A stretch of DNA of 36,570 bases, taken from NCBI RefSeq assembly GCF_001691415.1, contig NZ_LRRR01000039.1, forward strand, positions 1-36,570, written 5' to 3'. A program made the position numbers and the translations under genes. This DNA is from Pararhodobacter sp. CCB-MM2 (GTDB lineage: Bacteria > Pseudomonadota > Alphaproteobacteria > Rhodobacterales > Rhodobacteraceae). Of the stretch, positions 1 through 6,617 are shown piece after piece (positions within the stretch are counted from its first letter, which is position 1; the number at the start of each line of letters is the position of its first letter). The notes under the pieces were generated by a model. The model made no database searches, had not been told where the DNA came from, and was given only the letters and a program-made list of their open reading frames with translations.

Positions 1-349
1 CCGGAGCGGGCGTCGGGGCCGGAGCGGGCGCCGGCGGCGCGACGGGCTCGGGCGGGGTCACCGGCTGCGGCGGGGCGACGGGCTCGGGCGTGGCGATGGC
101 TTCGGGACGCGGCGCGGGCGCCGGGGTTTCCACCGGCGCAGGTGACGGAGCGGGGGCGGGCGGCGTCGCGGCCGTCAGTTCGGCGAAATCGGCGGACGAG
201 ATGATCGCCACCTCCGTCACCGCCGGCTCATGCGACTGATCGGGCGCGCCGAAGATGTCGAACACCAGCACCCAAAGGATCAGCCCGCCATGCAGCAGGG
301 CCGAGACCTTCTGTCCCGTGTTCATCTGGACCTGTGCCATCGCCACCAT
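1..349 (-). CDS. tolA: TolA-like envelope protein, N-terminal part (runs off the window)
   Basis: The visible N-terminus has a short cytoplasmic start, one hydrophobic segment (ALLHGGLILWVLVFDIFG, about residues 17-34) and then a long Pro/Ala/Glu-rich tract (repeats of the type PEPVAPP). This is the layout of TolA, the inner-membrane-anchored protein that spans the periplasm and links TolQ-TolR to TolB-Pal and the outer membrane. It lies 41 bases downstream of tolR on the same strand, as in the usual tolQRA order. The C-terminal domain is outside the window. The start is placed at the ATG ending at 349; an ATG three codons later (340) is equally possible because neither has a strong ribosome binding site. 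TonB would look similar here, but the tolQR context favours TolA. Confidence 0.82.
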   Translation of the reverse strand, partial: MVAMAQVQMNTGQKVSALLHGGLILWVLVFDIFGAPDQSHEPAVTEVAIISSADFAELTAATPPAPAPSPAPVETPAPAPRPEAIATPEPVAPPQPVTPPEPVAPPAPAPAPTPAP

Positions 350-390
350 GTCCGCGCCGTTCGCTTTCTCTGTCCTGTCGGCACACGGGC

Positions 391-867
391 TTACTGCCCG
401 GCCGAGGCTCCGAAGGTAGGTCCACCGGTTTCGGTGACCAATCCAATGTTGTTGAACCCGCCGGCATTGAGCGCGCCCATGACCTGCACGACGCGGGCAT
501 AGGGGATCGCCCCGTCCGCGCGCAGGAAGACCCGGTCACCCGAACGCTCGGCCGCGATGGCCTGAAGTTGCGGGATCAGGTCGGCTTCGGCCACCGGGGT
601 CGTCATCAGCGTCAGGCCGCCATCCGCGTCCAGCGTGATCGACAGGGGTTCTTCCTGCTCGGCCGGCAGGGCGCCGGCTGCGGTGCGCGGCAGTTCCACC
701 GGCACACCCACGACCAGCATCGGCGCGGCGACCATGAAGATGATCAGCAGCACCAGCATCACGTCCACGAAGGGCGTGACGTTGATCTCGGACATCTTGG
801 CCGAGCGACCGCGGCGGCGGCCCCGTGTCCCCGAACCGCCCGAGCGTTTGATGGCTTGCGCACCCAT
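391..867 (-). CDS. tolR: TolR, Tol-Pal system proton-channel subunit
   Basis: The 158-residue protein belongs to the ExbD/TolR family. It has a basic N-terminus, the family signature SEINVTPFVDVMLVLLIIFMV (about residues 26-46) and a periplasmic domain ending in the expected 'Y..VVQVMGALNAGGFNNIGLVTE' region. The Asp in TPFVDVMLV is the membrane-embedded residue used for proton-driven force generation in this family. With TolQ it forms the inner-membrane motor that energises TolA during outer-membrane constriction at division. The gene begins three bases after the tolQ stop, so the two are almost certainly co-transcribed and translated together. ExbD is the alternative name by sequence, but the tolQ-R-A order and the flanking ybgC genes support TolR. 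Confidence 0.95.
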   Translation of the reverse strand: MGAQAIKRSGGSGTRGRRRGRSAKMSEINVTPFVDVMLVLLIIFMVAAPMLVVGVPVELPRTAAGALPAEQEEPLSITLDADGGLTLMTTPVAEADLIPQLQAIAAERSGDRVFLRADGAIPYARVVQVMGALNAGGFNNIGLVTETGGPTFGASAGQ

Positions 868-870
868 GGC

Positions 871-1566
871 TCAGCCGTCCAGGTTGCGCGACAGAAGCGT
901 GCCGAACTCATCCGCGAAGGTCTCGTAACCTGCGGTGATGGCCTCGCTGTCGTCGGAAAGCTTGTTGTAGAAGATCGTCGCCGGGATAGCCGCCAGCAGG
1001 CCCAGGCCCGTGGCCAGCAGGGCCTCGGCGATGCCGGGCGCCACGACGGCCAGGTTGGTCGACTGGGCCATGGCGATTTCCTCGAAGGCGTATTTGATGC
1101 CCCAGACCGTGCCGAACAGACCGATGAAGGGGCTGGCCGAGCCGACGGTCGCCAAGAAGGTCAGGCCCGAGTTCAGCTCCCGCACCTCGCGGTTGATGGC
1201 CACGTCCATCGAGCGGTCGATGCGCTGCGCCGCGCCGGGGATCAGCGCCCCGTCCTGCCGATGCGACCGCTGCCATTCCGCCATGCCGGCCGAGAAGATG
1301 CGCTCAGGGCTGCTGTCGGGGGTCGAGCCGATGCGGGCGTAAAGCTCGTCCAGCGGTTCGCCCGACCAGAAGGCCGTGTCGAAGCGCTGCGCATCGCGGC
1401 GGGCGCGGCGGAACACCAGGTGCTTCTGGATGATGATGCCCCAGGACCAGAACGAGGCCACCATGAGCATCAGCATGACCAGCTTCACGGTCAGCGTGGC
1501 GCGCATGAACAGCGCGATGAGCGAGAAATCGAGTTCGCTGGCTTGCGCCAGGGTGGAGGTATCCAT
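871..1566 (-). CDS. tolQ: TolQ, Tol-Pal system motor subunit
   Basis: This 231-residue protein is of the MotA/TolQ/ExbB family. It has one N-terminal membrane helix (about residues 17-48) and two C-terminal ones: one in the 'GLTFLATVGSASPFIGLFGTVWGI' stretch, with the family's GLFGTVWGI motif, and one around EALLATGLGLLAAIPATIFYN. It forms the proton channel with TolR and drives TolA. I chose the ATG at 1566 because AGGAC lies at ribosome-binding distance; an upstream in-frame ATG at 1590 has poor support. It follows the tandem ybgC genes after a 112-base gap that holds a 7-bp hairpin. Confidence 0.95.
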   Translation of the reverse strand: MDTSTLAQASELDFSLIALFMRATLTVKLVMLMLMVASFWSWGIIIQKHLVFRRARRDAQRFDTAFWSGEPLDELYARIGSTPDSSPERIFSAGMAEWQRSHRQDGALIPGAAQRIDRSMDVAINREVRELNSGLTFLATVGSASPFIGLFGTVWGIKYAFEEIAMAQSTNLAVVAPGIAEALLATGLGLLAAIPATIFYNKLSDDSEAITAGYETFADEFGTLLSRNLDG

Positions 1567-1640
1567 GCCGTCTGTCCTGCTCTTGCACACGCCTCGTGGG
1601 GCCGCTGCGATGCGGCGACCCTCTTTGCCGTGATTCTAGC

Positions 1641-1659
1641 GTGTTTCCAAGAGAAACAC
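1641..1659. other. Hairpin between ybgC and tolQ
   Basis: GTGTTTC and GAAACAC form a perfect 7-bp stem with a 5-base loop in the 112-base gap between the upstream ybgC copy and tolQ. A further GTGTTTC lies at 1682-1688, overlapping the end of ybgC. There is no following T run on the minus strand, so a strong intrinsic terminator is unlikely. An RNA-processing or partial attenuation site is possible but unproven. Confidence 0.35.
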
Positions 1660-1678
1660 CAATAGCAGCACGGGAATG

Positions 1679-2068
1679 TTACGTGTTTCCGCTTAACGCC
1701 CGCAGTTCCGGGGGCAGTCGGCGCGGGCGCCCCTCGGTCGACATTGACACCAGCGTGACCAATGCCCGGAAAAGCGGCAGCCCGTCGCGGTCGACGACCT
1801 GTTCCAGCACCAGCCGCGCCGGGCTGGACGAGGCCACGCTTGTGGTCACCGTCAGCGCATCGTCCAGCGTCGCAGGCGCCTGAAACCAGGCCTCGATATG
1901 GTGGACGACGAAGACCACGCCCTCGCGCCGCATCGCCACCTGATCAATGCCGAGGCTGCGCACCCAGGCCGAGCGGGCGCGCTCGATAAACTTCAGGTAA
2001 TTGGCGTGATAGACGATACCGCCGAGGTCGGTATCCTCGTAATGCACGGTGACCGGGTAGCTATGCAT
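1679..2068 (-). CDS. ybgC: YbgC/FadM-family acyl-CoA thioesterase, copy next to tolQ
   Basis: A 129-residue single-domain hotdog protein with the YbgC signature YEDTDLGGIVYHANYLKF and then ERAR (about residues 10-32). The Asp of 'DTD' before LGG is the catalytic residue in 4-hydroxybenzoyl-CoA-type thioesterases. YbgC hydrolyses short-chain acyl-CoA thioesters and usually opens the tol-pal cluster; its exact link to Tol function is unclear in the literature. Here the gene is preceded, with a 9-base gap, by a second YbgC paralog. The two share 27 of their first 37 residues and then diverge, especially around residues 65-95, which suggests an old tandem duplication with different substrate preferences. 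Confidence 0.9.
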   Translation of the reverse strand: MHSYPVTVHYEDTDLGGIVYHANYLKFIERARSAWVRSLGIDQVAMRREGVVFVVHHIEAWFQAPATLDDALTVTTSVASSSPARLVLEQVVDRDGLPLFRALVTLVSMSTEGRPRRLPPELRALSGNT

Positions 2069-2077
2069 GGGCCCTCC

Positions 2078-2482
2078 TCACATCACCATCAAAGCGCCGA
2101 GATCGCCCAGCGCCGTCAGTTGTTCCGGCAGGCGGCGCGGTTTGCCGTCGAGGCTGACCAGTGCGATGGTCACCCGCGCGCGGAACAGGCAGGTCCGGTC
2201 GCGATAGACCCGCTGGTCGAGGATCAGCCGCAGCCTTGTGACCTCCATCACATTGGTGCGGATCATCAGCTGGTCCTCCAGCTTCGCGGACGCGAGGAAA
2301 TCGGCCTCGATCCGGTGGACGACGAAGACGAAGCCCTGTTCCCTCAGCGCGTTCTGATCGACACCGATGCCACGCACCCAATCGGCGCGGGCGCGGTCGA
2401 TGAACTTCATGTAATTCGCATGGTAGACGATCGCGCCGAGATCGGTCTCGTCGTAATAGACGGTCACGGGGAATTGGTGCAT
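2078..2482 (-). CDS. Second YbgC-family thioesterase paralog, first gene of the tol cluster
   Basis: A 134-residue hotdog protein starting MHQFPVTVYYDETDLGAIVY. It keeps the catalytic Asp (the second acidic residue of the DETD motif) and the YHANYMKF / DRARADW helix. The acidic residues just before it are swapped relative to its neighbour (DETD against EDTD). It has a ribosome-binding-like GAGGCGG before the ATG and sits nine bases upstream of the next ybgC copy, so the two form one transcript. YbgC or FadM (long-chain acyl-CoA thioesterase III) are both possible names; substrate cannot be read from sequence. Confidence 0.87.
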   Translation of the reverse strand: MHQFPVTVYYDETDLGAIVYHANYMKFIDRARADWVRGIGVDQNALREQGFVFVVHRIEADFLASAKLEDQLMIRTNVMEVTRLRLILDQRVYRDRTCLFRARVTIALVSLDGKPRRLPEQLTALGDLGALMVM

Positions 2483-2613
2483 CGGCCCGCCTCGGCGCTG
2501 TCCCGGTCTGGCGGGCCGTGGCCTTGCTGCCGGGGGTCAGGAATTTCAACGAGTTGTGCGGGGCGCAGGGGGCGGTGTCAAGGTTTGACCCGGTCGCCTG
2601 ACGTGAGAAGGGA

Positions 2614-2735
2614 CGCGCCCGACCCTGGGTGGGCGCATCAAACGCCGGGGCGGGGAACCATCGCCCTCACGCCCATAACGACGGATCGGTGCGCGCGGCC
2701 AACAGGGCGCCCTCCCGGGGGGAGGGTCGGGCGCG
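2614..2735. repeat. GC-rich intergenic inverted repeat (REP-like)
   Basis: CGCGCCCGACCCT at 2614-2626 is repeated in inverse orientation at 2723-2735, separated by 96 bases. A smaller hairpin CCCTCCC/GGGAGGG (2710-2726) is nested beside the second arm. No reading frame in this spacer looks coding. It resembles the GC-rich palindromic elements common between genes in this bacterial group, but family assignment needs a genome search. Confidence 0.55.
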
Positions 2736-2754
2736 GCCCGGCGTGCCGCCGGGC
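2736..2754 (-). terminator. Hairpin just downstream of the hypothetical/MATE operon
   Basis: GCCCGGC and GCCGGGC form a perfect 7-bp stem with a GTGCC loop, eight bases after the stop codon of the minus-strand gene at 2763-3383. There is no T run, so this could be a weak or factor-assisted terminator, or part of the adjacent repeat. Confidence 0.4.
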
Positions 2755-2762
2755 AAACCCGC

Positions 2763-3383
2763 TCAACCCGCGCTCAGCCGCGCGGCCACCCTCAGCGCAT
2801 GGCTCGCATCCGTCGCCACTGCCGGCATCCGCGGATCATAGCAGGCGCGGATCACATCGGCGATCTCGGGCCGCAGCACCGCCACGCCATTCGCCCGCGC
2901 CAGTGGCGGCAGCTCGCGGAAGGCACCGTCGGCCCAGAGCACCATCACCTGCACCGCCTGCAACAGCGCCAGATCCTCGGCCGGGATCTCGGCCATCGCT
3001 TCGTCCATCCGCACGAAGCAGAAGGCCGCCTTGATCGTCCCCTCGGGATCGAAGCGGAAGGCGCGGTACTGGTTCGCGCCCTGCGCCTTCAGCCGGGGCA
3101 CCAGCTCCCCCAGCCCCTCGACCAGCCGGTCGAGGTCCGGCACGGCCAAGAGCTCGTCCCAGTCACGGAAGAAGAACAGCATCAGATTCGCGCCGAGCTC
3201 GGGATCCGTCTCGGCCATCTTGTGCCCCGACATCGCCACCACGACCTCGATCGCACCCTTGACCGTGGCAAGCGTCGCATCATCGGTGCCAAAGACAATT
3301 GGCACGATGGGCCGGCCCCAACGGGCGAAAGCGTAGCTGCCGTCTGGGCGGGTGAAGAGGCGGGTCACAAGTTCAGGCGTCAT
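2763..3383 (-). CDS. Conserved-looking hypothetical protein, last gene of the thioesterase/MATE operon
   Basis: A 206-residue soluble protein that I do not recognise. It has no signal peptide or membrane segment. It carries a hydrophobic core segment (RPIVPIVFGTDD near residue 25), an aromatic stretch LMLFFFRDWDELL (about residues 70-82) and an acidic, Leu-rich middle, and contains no obvious enzyme motif. The ATG at 3383 was chosen because it overlaps the last 11 bases of the MATE gene, indicating translational coupling; longer in-frame extensions run deep inside the MATE gene and have low-complexity translation. Codon use is like its neighbours. Confidence 0.75.
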   Translation of the reverse strand: MTPELVTRLFTRPDGSYAFARWGRPIVPIVFGTDDATLATVKGAIEVVVAMSGHKMAETDPELGANLMLFFFRDWDELLAVPDLDRLVEGLGELVPRLKAQGANQYRAFRFDPEGTIKAAFCFVRMDEAMAEIPAEDLALLQAVQVMVLWADGAFRELPPLARANGVAVLRPEIADVIRACYDPRMPAVATDASHALRVAARLSAG

Positions 3384-4668
3384 GCAAAGACCGGGGTATC
3401 CGGGAATAGAGGGCAGCCTGCGACAGGCCGCGCGCGGCGTTGAAGACCATGAGCGAGAGCCACAGCCCGTGGTTCCCATACCCCCATGAGGCCCAGACGC
3501 AAAGGGCATAGGTCGCGGCGGAGAGGGCCGCGGTGACCATCATCTCGCGCGTGAAGGTCGCGCCGATATAGATCCCGTCGAACATCCACGCGGCGATGCC
3601 GATCAACGGCGCCGCGATCACCCAGGGCAGATAGTGCCGTGCCTCCGCGCGCACATCGGCGGCCGTGGTCATCAGGTCGATGATGCTCGGCCCCGCCAGC
3701 GCGAAGAGCGCGGACATCAACAGCGCCCCCGTGACGCCCCATGTCGAGGTCAGTCGCACCGCCCGCCCCAGCCGGTCGCGGGAACGCGCGCCCACCGCCT
3801 GTCCGACTAGCGTCTCGGCGGCGAAGGCAAAACCGTCAAGCAGATAGGCCATGACCTCAAGAAATTGCAGCAGGATCTGGTTCGACGCGATCTCCAGATC
3901 GCCGCGGCCTGAGGACAGGAACAAGAAGGAGGTGAAACAGGCCTGCAGCAGGATCGAGCGGATCATGATGTGGCTGTTGACCATCGCCATCCGCCGCAGC
4001 TTGCCCGCGTCGAAGATCCGCGCGCCCGCGACCCGCAGCCCGTCACGCACCAGCCACAGCCCGAACAGCAGCCCGGACCATTCCGCGATCAGCGTCGCCA
4101 GCGCCACGCCCGGCACGCCCCAGCCCAGATGCAGGACGAACCACAGATCGAGGCCGATATTGGCGAAATTGGTGATCATCTGCAGCGCCATCACGGCCCG
4201 CGTGCGCTCCAGCGCGATCAGCCAGCCGGTCAGCGCATACATGCCGATGGTCGCCGGCGCCCCCCAGATGCGGATCTGCAGATATTGCGCCGCGAGGCTC
4301 TCGACCCCTTCCGATCCCGGCGCCAATTTGAAGGCCGCAGCCGCCAGCGGCACCTGCAGCACGACCATCGCGAAACCCGCCGCGAAGGCAATGAGCAGAC
4401 CGCGCTTCAGGATCGCGCTCGTCTCGGCCACATCGCCCGCGCCATGCGCCTGCGCCGCCAGACCCGTGGTGCCCATGCGCAGGAAGCCGAACATCCAGAA
4501 GAAGGCCGACAGGATCACCGCGCCGAGGCCCACGGCCCCGATCGGCGCGGCCTCGCCCAATTGCCCAACGACGGCCGTATCGACGAGGCCCAGAAGCGGC
4601 ACCGTCACGTTCGAGGCGACAATCGGCAGGGCGATTTTCAGCACCCGGCCATGGGTCAATGGGGTCAA
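3373..4668 (-). CDS. MATE-family efflux transporter (DinF-like)
   Basis: A 431-residue integral membrane protein, the usual MATE length, with about 12 hydrophobic segments. The N-terminus reads ALPIVASNVTVPLLGLVDTAVVG, which is the MATE/DinF signature, followed by the GxxGLGAVILSAFFWMFGFLRMGTTGLAAQ region. It probably exports small organic cations or metabolites using a Na+ or H+ gradient; the substrate is unknown. The start codon overlaps the stop of the upstream PaaI-like gene by four bases, and its end overlaps the next gene, so all four genes from 5620 to 2763 should be translated from one mRNA. Confidence 0.92.
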   Translation of the reverse strand: MTPLTHGRVLKIALPIVASNVTVPLLGLVDTAVVGQLGEAAPIGAVGLGAVILSAFFWMFGFLRMGTTGLAAQAHGAGDVAETSAILKRGLLIAFAAGFAMVVLQVPLAAAAFKLAPGSEGVESLAAQYLQIRIWGAPATIGMYALTGWLIALERTRAVMALQMITNFANIGLDLWFVLHLGWGVPGVALATLIAEWSGLLFGLWLVRDGLRVAGARIFDAGKLRRMAMVNSHIMIRSILLQACFTSFLFLSSGRGDLEIASNQILLQFLEVMAYLLDGFAFAAETLVGQAVGARSRDRLGRAVRLTSTWGVTGALLMSALFALAGPSIIDLMTTAADVRAEARHYLPWVIAAPLIGIAAWMFDGIYIGATFTREMMVTAALSAATYALCVWASWGYGNHGLWLSLMVFNAARGLSQAALYSRIPRSLHDA

Positions 4669-5180
4669 GGACGCGGATCCTTGCCGGGGATCAGGAAATG
4701 GCCCGTCGCCTGCGCGAACAGCCGCGAGCGGTTGTCCTGCCAGGCCTCGACATGCACCGAGGCATAGCGCCGGCCCGAGCGGTTCACCCGCGCCCGCGCA
4801 TAGGCATCGCGCGGGAGGCCCGAGCGCAGATAATCCACCGTGAAATCAATGGTCTTCGGCAGGCGTGGCATATGGCTCTCGTCCAAAGCACGCGGGTCCA
4901 GCGTGCCCTTCTCCATATCCTCCCACAGCGACGACCAGCTCAGCTCGATCATCGCGGTGATCTCGAGGAAGGCCGAAGTCACGCCGCCATGAATGGCCGG
5001 TAGGAAAGGGTTGCCGATCAGCTTCTCGTCAAAGGGCAGCACCGCGGTCAGCTCGTCGCCGCGACGGTCGAACTGGATGCCGAGGAACTGCACATAGGGG
5101 ATGCCGCCGACGAGGGTCTTCAGCGCCCGGTCGCGCCGCTCCTTGACCACCTGCACCGGCTCGGGCTTCGGACGGCTCAT
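4665..5180 (-). CDS. PaaI-family hotdog thioesterase (second of a pair)
   Basis: A 171-residue hotdog protein. The central part 'LIGNPFLPAIHGGVTSAFLEITAMI' (about residues 53-77) is the PaaI-type motif, where HGG and a downstream acidic residue (Glu of FLEI) form the active-site region. It probably hydrolyses an acyl-CoA ester. It has an N-terminal charged helix and a longer mid-section insert (SSLWEDMEKGTLDPRALDE) compared with a minimal PaaI domain. Its ATG overlaps the stop of the upstream paralog by four bases. The pair may form a hetero-oligomer, since hotdog enzymes work as dimers or tetramers; that is inference. Confidence 0.87.
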   Translation of the reverse strand: MSRPKPEPVQVVKERRDRALKTLVGGIPYVQFLGIQFDRRGDELTAVLPFDEKLIGNPFLPAIHGGVTSAFLEITAMIELSWSSLWEDMEKGTLDPRALDESHMPRLPKTIDFTVDYLRSGLPRDAYARARVNRSGRRYASVHVEAWQDNRSRLFAQATGHFLIPGKDPRP

Positions 5181-5620
5181 GCCTCGCCCTCCTTGGTCAC
5201 GCTCTGCATGGTGAAGGCGCCCGAGGCCGAGGCTACCGGCAGCGTCTCGTCCTCATCATGCGCGGTGGCGCGGACGAAGGCGACGGTGCGGGTGGCGTGG
5301 TAGCATTCGGCCCGCGCGGTGATCCGCTGGCCGGGCTTCGCCGCGCGCATGTAGTCGATGCGCAGATCCAGCGTCGCCGTGCCCCGCGCGCCCGGAAAGG
5401 ACATCACCGCCGCCCCGCAGCAGGTGTCCATCAGCGCCGAGACCGCGCCGCCCGCGATCACGCCGGTCGAGGGATCGCCGATGAAGCGCTCGTCATAGGG
5501 CATCGAGATCACCGCCTTGCCGTCGCCGATCGCTTCCAGCCGCATGCCTAGCGCTTTGGAATGCGGGATCGCCTCGATGAAGCGTTGCGCCGCGGTGGGA
5601 TCGGTTGCGGGGTCGGTCAT
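5177..5620 (-). CDS. PaaI-family hotdog thioesterase (first of a pair)
   Basis: A 147-residue PaaI-type acyl-CoA thioesterase. It contains PYDERFIGDPSTGVIAGGAV and then SALMDTCCG (about residues 41-69); the family's 'HGG' is replaced by AGG, while the acidic residue on the hotdog helix is Asp (LMDTCC). The C-terminal strand RTVAFVRATAHDED is typical. It is the promoter-proximal gene of a four-gene minus-strand operon with a PaaI paralog, a MATE transporter and an unknown protein, and it is divergent from a MerR-type regulator at 5803. The palindrome between them suggests shared control. Confidence 0.87.
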   Translation of the reverse strand: MTDPATDPTAAQRFIEAIPHSKALGMRLEAIGDGKAVISMPYDERFIGDPSTGVIAGGAVSALMDTCCGAAVMSFPGARGTATLDLRIDYMRAAKPGQRITARAECYHATRTVAFVRATAHDEDETLPVASASGAFTMQSVTKEGEA

Positions 5621-5749
5621 CGCTCTGTCCTGCCGTTCAAATCCTTGCGATCAAGGGATGGGGGAAAGCCGGGCCTTTGGCAAGGGCGGGGGCATCCCGC
5701 TGCTGACCGGCCCCGGCGTCAATCCGGTTGCCTCTGTCCGGGGGCTCCC

Positions 5750-5765
5750 TTACGCTGCAGCGCAA
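5750..5765. promoter_or_regulatory. Candidate MerR operator in the divergent thioesterase/MerR spacer
   Basis: TTACGCTGCAGCGCAA is palindromic at seven of eight paired positions. It lies 38 bases before the MerR gene at 5803 and between divergently transcribed genes. Its ends (TTACG...) resemble those of the site upstream of the second MerR gene. Autoregulation by the adjacent MerR protein is inferred. Confidence 0.45.
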
Positions 5766-5802
5766 CAGAAAGACCGGGTTGCGGAGGGGGCGGCTGCCGG
5801 AG

Positions 5803-6186
5803 ATGAGCGAGACGAAACTGTCGTTCAAGGAAATGTGCGCACGCTTCGACGTGACGCCGCGCACACTGCGCTATTACGAGTATATCGAGCTCCTGAAGCC
5901 CGAGAAGGAAGGCCGCAACCGTTTCTACGGCCCGCGCGAAGTCGCCCGCATGACACTGATCCTGCGCGGCCGCCGCTTCGGCTTCGCGCTGGAAGAACTG
6001 CGCCAATGGCTGCTCATCTACGAGAAGCAGGGCACCAAGCCGCAGCTTGACGCCTTCGTCGACATGGCCAACCGCCAGCTCGGCGAACTCACCAAGCAAC
6101 GCGAGGAACTGGCGGTCACCATCGAGGATCTCAAGCAGTTGCGCGACGAGGCCGCCCGCCTCGCCGAGGACGAAACGAAGGCCTGA
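5803..6186 (+). CDS. MerR-family transcriptional regulator, copy 1
   Basis: A 127-residue protein with an N-terminal winged-helix MerR DNA-binding domain (FKEMCARFDVTPRTLRYYE, about residues 8-26, then the RRFGFALEELRQWL helix) and a C-terminal coiled-coil dimerisation helix (LTKQREELAVTIEDLKQLRDEA). It has no C-terminal Cys cluster, so it is not a metal or redox sensor of the MerR/SoxR type; a metabolite or acyl-CoA ligand is more likely. It is a clear paralog of the MerR protein at 6618. I chose ATG 5803, preceded by a purine-rich GGAGGGGG; an upstream in-frame ATG (5728) would add a non-conserved tail and cover the palindrome at 5750. Confidence 0.92.
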   Translation: MSETKLSFKEMCARFDVTPRTLRYYEYIELLKPEKEGRNRFYGPREVARMTLILRGRRFGFALEELRQWLLIYEKQGTKPQLDAFVDMANRQLGELTKQREELAVTIEDLKQLRDEAARLAEDETKA

Positions 6187-6223
6187 TCCCCTGCCCCACC
6201 GGCCAAGCAAAACCCAGCGCCGC

Positions 6224-6248
6224 GTGAGTATTTGCAACAAGGTGAGAG
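6224..6248 (+). repeat. 25-base intergenic repeat, copy 1
   Basis: It begins GTGAGTATTTG and ends CAAGGTGAGAG. Two further copies occur at 10851-10875 (same strand) and 11033-11057 (opposite strand). All are intergenic, and the consensus is GTGAGTAYTTG, four variable bases, then AAGGTGAGRG. Confidence 0.65.
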
Positions 6249-6311
6249 AGGCGCGCGACCCTCTTTCCCATCTTCGTTCCGAAAATATCCCGGGGGGTGA
6301 GCGACGTCCCG

Positions 6312-6334
6312 GAAACGCTCCAGTGGAGCGTTTC
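6312..6334. repeat. Perfect palindrome with 10-bp arms (GAAACGCTCC/GGAGCGTTTC)
   Basis: The arms GAAACGCTCC and GGAGCGTTTC pair perfectly around an AGT loop. This type of GC-rich intergenic palindrome is frequent in this bacterial group. It could act as a terminator for the first MerR gene but has no T run and lies 126 bases after the stop. Confidence 0.55.
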
Positions 6335-6490
6335 AGCCGCGAACGCGGTGCCCGTGGCACCGCCGGGAGAGGCCGCAGGCCGAGGGGGCAGCGCCCCCCT
6401 TCTTCCGTCGCCCGAGGCCTGCGTGCCGGAGGCATGCCGGACAAGGGCGAAACCCCTCACCCGCCCCCTCCCGACGCCAGGAAGCCGACC

Positions 6491-6504
6491 TGACGTCAAC
6501 GTCA
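6491..6504. promoter_or_regulatory. Candidate MerR/LiuR-type operator, distal site
   Basis: TGACGT-CA-ACGTCA is a perfect palindrome with a two-base centre. It shares the ACGT..ACGT core with the site at 6528-6542. MerR-family regulators of acyl-CoA and branched-chain amino acid catabolism (LiuR) are described with ACGT-containing palindromes of this kind. It lies 114 bases before the second MerR gene. Confidence 0.5.
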
Positions 6505-6511
6505 ATCTCGT

Positions 6512-6522
6512 GACGCAGCGTC
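6512..6522. promoter_or_regulatory. Weak middle palindrome in the MerR-2 promoter region
   Basis: GACGC-A-GCGTC is an 11-base palindrome centred about 19 bases from the distal site and 18 from the proximal one. It is shorter and differs in its core, so it may be chance; the spacing close to two helical turns is the reason to list it. Confidence 0.25.
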
Positions 6523-6527
6523 TCGAC

Positions 6528-6542
6528 TTACGTTAACGTCAA
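6528..6542. promoter_or_regulatory. Candidate MerR/LiuR-type operator, proximal site
   Basis: TTACGTTAACGTCAA contains the perfect 10-base palindrome ACGTTAACGT. It lies 75 bases upstream of the second MerR start in an A+T-richer stretch. It is probably the main autoregulatory operator and may also control the downstream acyl-CoA dehydrogenase cluster. It matches the style of LiuR sites known from comparative genomics. Confidence 0.55.
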
Positions 6543-6617
6543 GTTTTCTTCATTCTTCCTTCAAGCGCGCTATGTTCACTCCTGACGGGGCCAATCCCCG
6601 ACCCCACGAGGTGTGAC

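Larger units (their letters stand above)
6187..6617. other. 431-base spacer between the two MerR genes: repeats and operators, no gene
   Basis: This spacer holds one copy of a 25-base window repeat (6224-6248), a perfect 10-bp-stem palindrome (6312-6334), a GGGGGC/GCCCCC hairpin (6384-6398) and three short palindromes (6491-6542) just upstream of the second MerR gene. The open frames crossing it are low-complexity and not convincing. The last 75 bases are noticeably richer in A+T, as expected for a promoter. Confidence 0.6.

Noticed and set aside
334..1665. 443-codon plus-strand frame over tolQ and tolR
   Set aside because: Translation is Arg/Gly/His-rich; tolQ and tolR on the minus strand are unambiguous.
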